A stretch of DNA of 64,000 nucleotides, from contig VTFK01000548.1 of assembly GCA_009617715.1 (NCBI GenBank), positions 1 through 64,000 of the forward strand, given 5' to 3'. The notes under the pieces are model-generated. The model did no database searches, was not told where the DNA came from, and saw only the letters and a program-made list of their open reading frames with translations. The position numbers and the translations under genes were made by a program. Positions 58,008 through 64,000 of the stretch are shown in pieces. Every line of letters begins with the position of its first letter. The first letter of the stretch is position 1. The stretch is from Plectrocnemia conspersa (Eukaryota > Arthropoda > Insecta > Trichoptera > Polycentropodidae).

Positions 58008-59314
58008 TAATTGCTAGGATACAGATGGCCAATCGAATAGAATTAATTAACCATGAACACTTATCGAATAATAGAATGGAATCACGCCAAAAGTGAAATC
58101 AGTAAGAAAATGTAGCACATTAATCAGTATAGAAATCAAAACATTCGCACGTATCGTTATGTAATTATGTTCAATGATATATTTCTCTATACGTATGTAA
58201 GAAAGTAATAATGATACGAAGAATACGCTAATCGGCCAGTTAGATAGATTTGCTTCTGAATGCTTCTGAATGTTAACATTAGTTTTAAGAGGTACAATTT
58301 TATTTTTAATTAAATTTTACCTTCAATCCACAAATTATGATTTACTCCTCATTAGAATATTTAAGTTACAAGAAAAATTACAACAACAAAATATGTACTT
58401 AACATTATAAATGTATAAATTTGAATTATATATTTTAATATCAGTAAACAAATTTTAATTTTAACAAAAACAAAGATCGCCAGGATTGCATTAACTAAAG
58501 GAGGTAGCGCGTGTCACGTGTGCAGTGATAGGGTAAAGCGATATGATCCTATTATCATACATATCGGGCAGCTATTTAAAAAATATTTTACGGTCATTTT
58601 TAAAACGATGCGCATCAAAACAAATTGCGTCAAAGTCAGCGCATTCGTTAATGTTTTTTTAAATAATATTAAATTGCATTAATTTTGTGCATTAACATTT
58701 ATATAATATTGTAAATGTATGGAGCTTAAATATAAAACGTTAAGTAAATTCAAATGTTTAAACTTTTATATTAATAGCATAATAACGAAGATTTAACCTG
58801 TCCACAAAACTCATCGGTACACACGCTGCACATTTTATCTTATATTTTTACTAAGCGTAGTTATTTGCTATTATCATATTAACATAGTTTATTCAAATGA
58901 TTTTCTTCCATACTGCACAGAGTTTCACTGGCATTACAATCACAAGGTCAATCTGATACTTATCATACTTATCACATGTTATACGAGCTTAGATGATGGT
59001 GTATAATATAATCATAATGCCAAGTATTGTTATTAATTAATACATTCACATTGTGGCTGCGTAATTTACAACATTTAATGCAGCAACGCGTTACGTTACG
59101 TATATGTACAGTAAACACATCTTGTGTAATTTATATACATAAAGTCAACGAACTGCAAAGATCTAAACGATGATGACGATACAACTTCAATTTATTATTA
59201 ATGTTTGTACATATCGTGCAAATATACATAGACGCTTGTGTAAAAACGTAAATTGTATAATATAAATAATGAGCGCTGAAGCGCTCAAAACGAAAGTTTT
59301 TTTTTTTTTTTTAG
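58008..59314. other. 3' flank of the LRR gene, no further gene
   Basis: AT-rich. The only sharp feature is a perfect hairpin GAGCGCTGAAGCGCTC (59271-59286), followed by a T-run of about 18 (59297-59314). No coding frame was recognised. Confidence 0.45.
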
Positions 59315-59430
59315 CTAAAAAAAAGGTTGGCGACGATACACGCGCTAGCGTGTCTGAAAACACGGACGAAATAAGTGAAATTCTTGTGAAAATGCGCCAT
59401 GAACACAATGCCATCAAAGTTGCGAATGTA
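59315..59430 (+). CDS. Unassigned exon-like segment
   Basis: After a long T-run ending in TTTAG comes a 39-codon open segment. It runs KKKVGDDTRASVSENTDE, then ISEILVKMRHEHNAIKVA, then NV and stop (TGA at about 59429). The composition is hydrophilic and protein-like, with codon use less AT-biased than the flanks, and an acceptor-like sequence lies directly in front. No upstream exon or family match was found. It could be a terminal exon, a retroposed fragment (the T-run would be a reversed poly(A) of an antisense copy) or chance. Confidence 0.2.
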
Positions 59431-61174
59431 TGAATTGATGAATTTTAAAGAAAAAGTAGCAAAAAATATCAAAAAAGCTAGGCTGTGGAGTTGTTTAAAA
59501 TTTTACCGACTCCAGCTCACTCAGATTTTAACAATTTTAATAAGATTATTTTTCCAGCATATAATTGGTAGCAATAAAAATAATGTTAACTATTTTTAAA
59601 TAATAAAAAATAAAAAGGGTTTTTAAAAACCATTCAGCAAAAAAGACCAAGTCTACCTAATTAAAAGTAAGTAAAAAAATTAATTGAATTAAAAAATATA
59701 CACATAATATACGTTAAGTAAAATAAAATATCTATATCAAATAATAAAAAATTAAACGATATATTAAAACAATTATAAATAAAAATTATATTCGCTAGGG
59801 AATCTAACATCAGGAAGTGTCCGATCTCTGGCAAGACCTTACGTTCCTATTGTAGATACTAGCATATCCCTAATTAACCACTCAAGGTCTCAATCAAACC
59901 CCACGATCAATCATCATATATGATTCCATTACATAACATACATGCAACAATGACGCGATTACAAAGCAGCTGAAGTGCTACTAAAAGATTATGCAATTTC
60001 CCAACACGCCAAAGGCACACTTCACCTGCGTGAAGGTCCTCAAGGTGCATACACACAGACTATGTATGTGGTCATGGTGTGCATCGGTGCATGGGCGAGA
60101 AGCGTGTGCACTTATCATCTTGGGCCATATGATACATTATTCTGATACGGTCGGTGGAAAATGGCCGCAGGGGTTATAAACCATTTTCTCCGCAGTTAAT
60201 ATATGAGGGTCGACCGGTGTGGTGCTTCCTTGTTCCGAGTATGCGAAGATAATTGCGCGAGCGACTCGCATACTAATCGTTCCGGTTAAGAAAACAAAGA
60301 TCTAACGGATCGCGGAAAACCATCGACTATAGTTATGTAGCTGCAGAACATTTTTGGTATACATATTTTTATTCAAACCATTTGGTTACTGTTAACATCT
60401 CATCCAGGATATACTACATGCCCTAAATGTTACCGTTTACTACTTGAGCACTTATCGATTTGTACTTTGACGAGATAACATATTTACTATTAGATAGCAA
60501 CAACAATTAGTTCCAAAACGAGCTATGATATACATGTGTAATAAATAATCGATAAGAAACGAATTTATTCATACTTAAAAGAAACAACAGACAGTTACAG
60601 CGAAAATCAAAATCAACGTGTACGTTACAAATTTACAGCTGACTATAATAATAGAATTATATTATACCATTATAAATTCTTCTTGTTAAAGAAACATTAG
60701 AAACACGTGACGGATATTATAAATATAGCTTTTCTCAAACGCGGAAATCAATATATCAGTATATGTTAAATTAAATATGTACCTCAAAGGGTCACGTAGT
60801 TTCATGACGTCAGTAATATGATTAAGCATAGATGGCAACAGTTTAACTATGATTGATTCAAACTAAGATTTTTAGGTACATACAGTTGCCATTTGTCAGG
60901 AAGCTCTGGTGTAAATTTAGAAGGGCAGACCCTGAGAGATCATTTTTAGAATGAAGCGCTATTTTTTATTCTCATTAAAATCTAAATTGCATGTGTCAAG
61001 AAACGGTTCTCGTTAATATATTACGACGAGCCGTAGAAGAATTAACAATAAATCATGATTCAGATTAAAAATCTCTCCAGATAATGGTCTAGTTCGATTC
61101 TCAAACTTTTAAAATTCATATGGAAAAGACAAAACATGTTTGAGACATTTGGTCAAAAGTGACATCAAATTATA
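59431..61174. other. Intergenic or intronic, no gene recognised
   Basis: AT-rich, with a GC-richer patch at about 60000-60310. A 62-codon plus frame at 59991-60179 shows no known motif. If Atg1 extends to the right of the window, this is intron sequence. Confidence 0.45.
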
Positions 61175-61178
61175 TTAA

Positions 61179-61472
61179 CCTTTTCGGTGCCGCAAGGACA
61201 CCGGTGTCCGCTTACGAACGACGACATGAATGCCACTAGGACGCGGGTGTCCGTTTTTAGTTTTGTATATACATACATATAGTATATATTTTTTAAATTA
61301 TGAAATAATTTTTTTTCTATATTTTTTGTGTATTTACTTGTATAAACTAGATTTAATTTTGTTCCTATAATAAATAGTGGTTCACATAAGAATTCAAATA
61401 TTCAAAAATATTTTTTTTATATATTAATAAAATCATCTATAATTGCCAAAAAAATGCTTGGCACTAAAAGGG
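61179..61472. mobile_element. TTAA-flanked MITE, 294 bp
   Basis: TTAA at 61175-61178 and 61473-61476. The left end is CCTTTTCGGTGCCGCAAGG; the right end complement is CCCTTTTAGTGCCAAGCAT. Near the left end an ACACCGGTGTCCG palindrome is repeated as ACGCGGGTGTCCG about 55 bases on. CCCTTT after TTAA is typical of piggyBac-type ends. A solo right end of the same subfamily is at 4690-4758. Confidence 0.78.
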
Positions 61473-61476
61473 TTAA

Positions 61477-63000
61477 GTAAGTAAACACAAACTAATAATC
61501 AATAAAACTGTTTGGAGACCATTGATCTTAAGCTAGAAACACCGAAATTCTGAACCGCTTTTAAGTCAGACACAAACGTGGTGAAAAACAGTATGAAGCG
61601 GAGGGTTTTAGTTGTCAAACTAGCTCCAAACGTTGCACTGTAGTGTATGGTCGGTACCACTCTACGGATGCGTTATATGATTCTACTCTCAATAAGCATG
61701 AATTGAACAGAAGCTTTTTAAATGTGTTATATATGAATTATTATACACATGGTACAATAACAGCCTGAAAAATATTTTTGTAGTGTGCACAAATTAAACA
61801 AAGCATATCTACTAGAGTTTTCAATTATTCGAATATTGAATAAAAGATAAACTTTTTGAATTTTATAAAAATGCGTAACACAATACTGTGCGAATTACTG
61901 ATCAGTGATCAGGCGTCAAAAGGAAAATTCTTTATTTATTATTACATCATTTTTGATCTGGAACGTCACATCAGCTTTTTGAAATCACAAGAATTAAGAT
62001 CAGCTGCGATTGAATTAATTCAGTAAAATTTTGAATATGTACATAATTTTGTATACAATAACTAATAATGTTTGGAACGAATTTTATATATACATATAAA
62101 GATATACATTTGTTTTGTGCGGATTTGTAAATTATCGCGATTTGTAATAAATTAATCACGGTCGAATTTTTGAGCTGATCTTTGCGTCTTGAAACAACAA
62201 ATACGTAACACGAACTTCGCAAAAATTTGCGACGCACACCTGTTGAGATAAGCGTTAAACGATAATAAATGATGGGCCTTTCCGAAGTTTTGTTTCGTTC
62301 AACGAACGAATTCTGCGAATTTCGATCATAGTAGATACGGCCGATAAATATTTTATTCACAAATGTTTTTCGAAGGCGCAAAAGCATTTTTTCTTGAGGA
62401 TAAGCGTCTCATTGTCTTGCGTTCGAAACAAAATAAAAGCGCATAAAAGACCATGGATTTTAGAGCGGCACTAGTCACTCGGGTATACTGAGAGAAAAAA
62501 TGACTATGTTGCCCAAGTATACAAATTGTTACATTCTAATTTTCATTCGAAATACAATTTTATTAACGAATATTTTACGAATATTCATATAGTTGAAAAT
62601 TGGGCGAATAATTCGAATATTCGACTGAGAACCCTAAAATCTACCTTTCTTCAACATTATTCAATAACATTGTTAAAAAAATAACTACTTTAATAAAAAC
62701 GGGAAAATCTTAGTTTATTACTATTACATTATACATACAAGTTTGGTTTATTATGTATACGAAGTGACCACAAGAAATTGACTTTATATGTATAATATAT
62801 CAGTGATGTCATGGCGAAGGGGTCTATCGGAAACACCGAAATACACATTTGCAGCACACGAATGATGTAATTGATTCATTGTTTGAAACAAAAAAAAGAA
62901 AGCACCTGGCGACGATTATTAAAGTTTTTGGTTAAATAAAAAATTCAAAAATCATGCGATTCTTCTCCAAGTTGACCAAAACGCAGTCAATGCTTATCAC
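61477..63000. other. Intergenic or intronic, no gene recognised
   Basis: AT-rich. The minus-strand frame 61971-62387 (138 codons) has low-complexity, Tyr/Ile-rich translation without a motif and was not accepted as a gene. Confidence 0.45.
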
Positions 63001-63017
63001 ATGGCATCTTTGTATTC

Positions 63018-63560
63018 TTAATCGCATTTTCGTGTGTTTACTGGCTCCCGATAATACGAGCAAGAGGAAGATTGAGAATCACTAAAATAATAAGTCTCGC
63101 CTAGCCGTCTCGAAAGATTTCGGAGGAGCAACGCACTGCTTGTTTTGCGAATTTTGGCAGCGTGCGGCTTGCCAAAATTCCAGGAAATTCGTCCCGCGCT
63201 GCATGAATCGGAAGGGGGCAAGTCGCCGATCGATAGGGAGTAGAGAGACGCTCTCGAGAGAAGCGGGAAAAACCTCACCCCCGACGATCATGCACGTGTA
63301 TCCAAACGGTGGATATTTTTTTTTTATTTGCGCGAGGACAGATTGGAAGCCATCCAGAACACTAAGCGGTCGATCACGTGCATGTATCGTTGTACTAATT
63401 CGGGATAGATTAACAGAGTCGGCTCCATCGAGGGTGGAAATAAAAGGGCACTTGATAAAATGATTACCCCCCGCGATGGCCGAGTGACGCAAGCACGACG
63501 TAGTACGTGGGCTAACGATTTTCTCGGGCTTCCATGCTATATCGTAAGTATGCGGCTTGA
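63018..63560. promoter_or_regulatory. CpG-rich island at the right edge, promoter-like
   Basis: A GC- and CpG-rich block in AT-rich DNA, open in several frames on both strands without recognisable domains. It contains a perfect 11-bp stem with a 10-base loop (GAATTTTGGCA at 63149-63159 with TGCCAAAATTC at 63170-63180) and two E-box-like CACGTG motifs (about 63294 and 63376). It resembles the islands that precede Lis-1 and SLMAP. It could be the promoter or 5' UTR of Atg1 (minus) or of a gene to the right; no splice link was established. Confidence 0.35.
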
Positions 63561-64000
63561 ATTTGGACTGTATGGGCTTTCGGGGTTATTACAGAAAGGT
63601 GACCGAAAAATATACGACGGCGGGACGCACGTGGGGGAGTGTGTAAATTTATACTGTGTTTATAAACAGACACGCCCAAAAAGTGCAAAAAAATGTAGCA
63701 CGCACATAGCATAAAAACAGTTAATCATAAATACCACCTAGACGAAAAAGAGATTTGAGGCTGTAAGCATTTTATCCGTGTTTGAATGAACTTTCGACCG
63801 CAATCAACATAATCAATGTCAGACTGACATAATCAAAATAACATATGTATTTATTTTATTTAAATGACAATATCGCAACTTCGGATAATGACGTATTATC
63901 ATTATAGTATGACATTCGCTAGCCCTGATATGAAAACTTTTCCCCGAAATTACAAAAATTTGATTAAAAAAATCGAAATAAATAAATTTATGAATGAAAA
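63561..64000. other. Right edge, no gene recognised
   Basis: AT-rich sequence to the window end; nothing beyond short chance frames was seen. Confidence 0.45.

Noticed and set aside
61971..62387. 138-codon minus frame
   Set aside because: AT-rich, Tyr/Ile-heavy translation with no domain, splice sites or neighbours.
63082..63492. 136-codon minus and 107-codon plus frames
   Set aside because: Mutually overlapping in a CpG island and without motifs; not credible proteins.
63466..63540. GATGGCCGAGTGACGC resembling a tRNA-Ser/Leu A box
   Set aside because: No B box (GGTTCGANNCC) at the right distance and no cloverleaf could be formed.
1..64000. CRISPR arrays, bacterial operons, rRNA genes, endogenous virus genes
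   Set aside because: No regularly spaced identical repeats, no Shine-Dalgarno-led gene runs, no rRNA-like blocks; the only retroelement pieces are Jockey RT and Gypsy integrase remnants without an envelope gene.

Overview
This is a 64-kb window of AT-rich eukaryotic nuclear DNA. The genes are intron-containing (GT..AG) with arthropod-type products, and the many old transposon fragments and MITEs look insect-like. I read it as an insect, or at least an arthropod; the order cannot be fixed from the sequence. The first ~1.2 kb has an abnormal homopolymer-rich texture and is probably poor-quality sequence.

Genes from left to right. (1) 9475-9649 (-): the first coding exon of the dynein regulator Lis-1, preceded by an intron of about 10 kb and a candidate promoter and 5' UTR exon near 19.8-19.9 kb. 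The rest of Lis-1 lies beyond the left edge. (2) 22809-31556 (+): a full SLMAP orthologue (STRIPAK adaptor with FHA domain, coiled coils and C-terminal tail anchor). It has 13 coding exons and one apparent +1 frameshift in an A6 run. (3) 36025-40100 (+): a full THO complex subunit 5 (THOC5), five exons. (4) 44335-50010 (-): Atg1/ULK autophagy kinase, 15 exons, from the middle of the kinase domain to the stop codon. Its N-lobe exons were not found. (5) 55504-58007 (+): a five-exon leucine-rich-repeat type I membrane protein. If the Atg1 N-lobe lies to the right of the window, this gene sits inside an Atg1 intron on the opposite strand.

Mobile DNA fills much of the rest. There is a Tigger/pogo element (2617-4398) with exact TA flanks and a broken transposase. 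Three MITEs are flanked by TTAA (7744-8038, 25129-25338, 61179-61472). There is also a TA-flanked pogo-type MITE (20345-20625), a tRNA-related SINE family (11.1, 15.5 and 56.9 kb), and a two-copy foldback-like element built of TTCTGACC subrepeats (14.9 and 29 kb). Further remnants are two mariner copies, a Jockey-type reverse transcriptase, a Gypsy integrase tail, and a MADF-domain pseudogene. A hAT element (52270-53865) with a perfect 8-bp target duplication is nested inside a Tc1/IS630-like transposon that has long terminal inverted repeats.

The complete genes are ordinary conserved cellular genes: vesicle and dynein transport, STRIPAK signalling, mRNA export and autophagy. I see no operon-like logic between them. 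The unusual content is in the layered repeats and in three local features: a 146-bp near-perfect hairpin (41970-42115), a 33-nt perfect palindrome inside an inverted-repeat element (56150-56690), and an unassigned exon-like segment at 59315-59430. No rRNA, confident tRNA, CRISPR array or prokaryotic features were seen.
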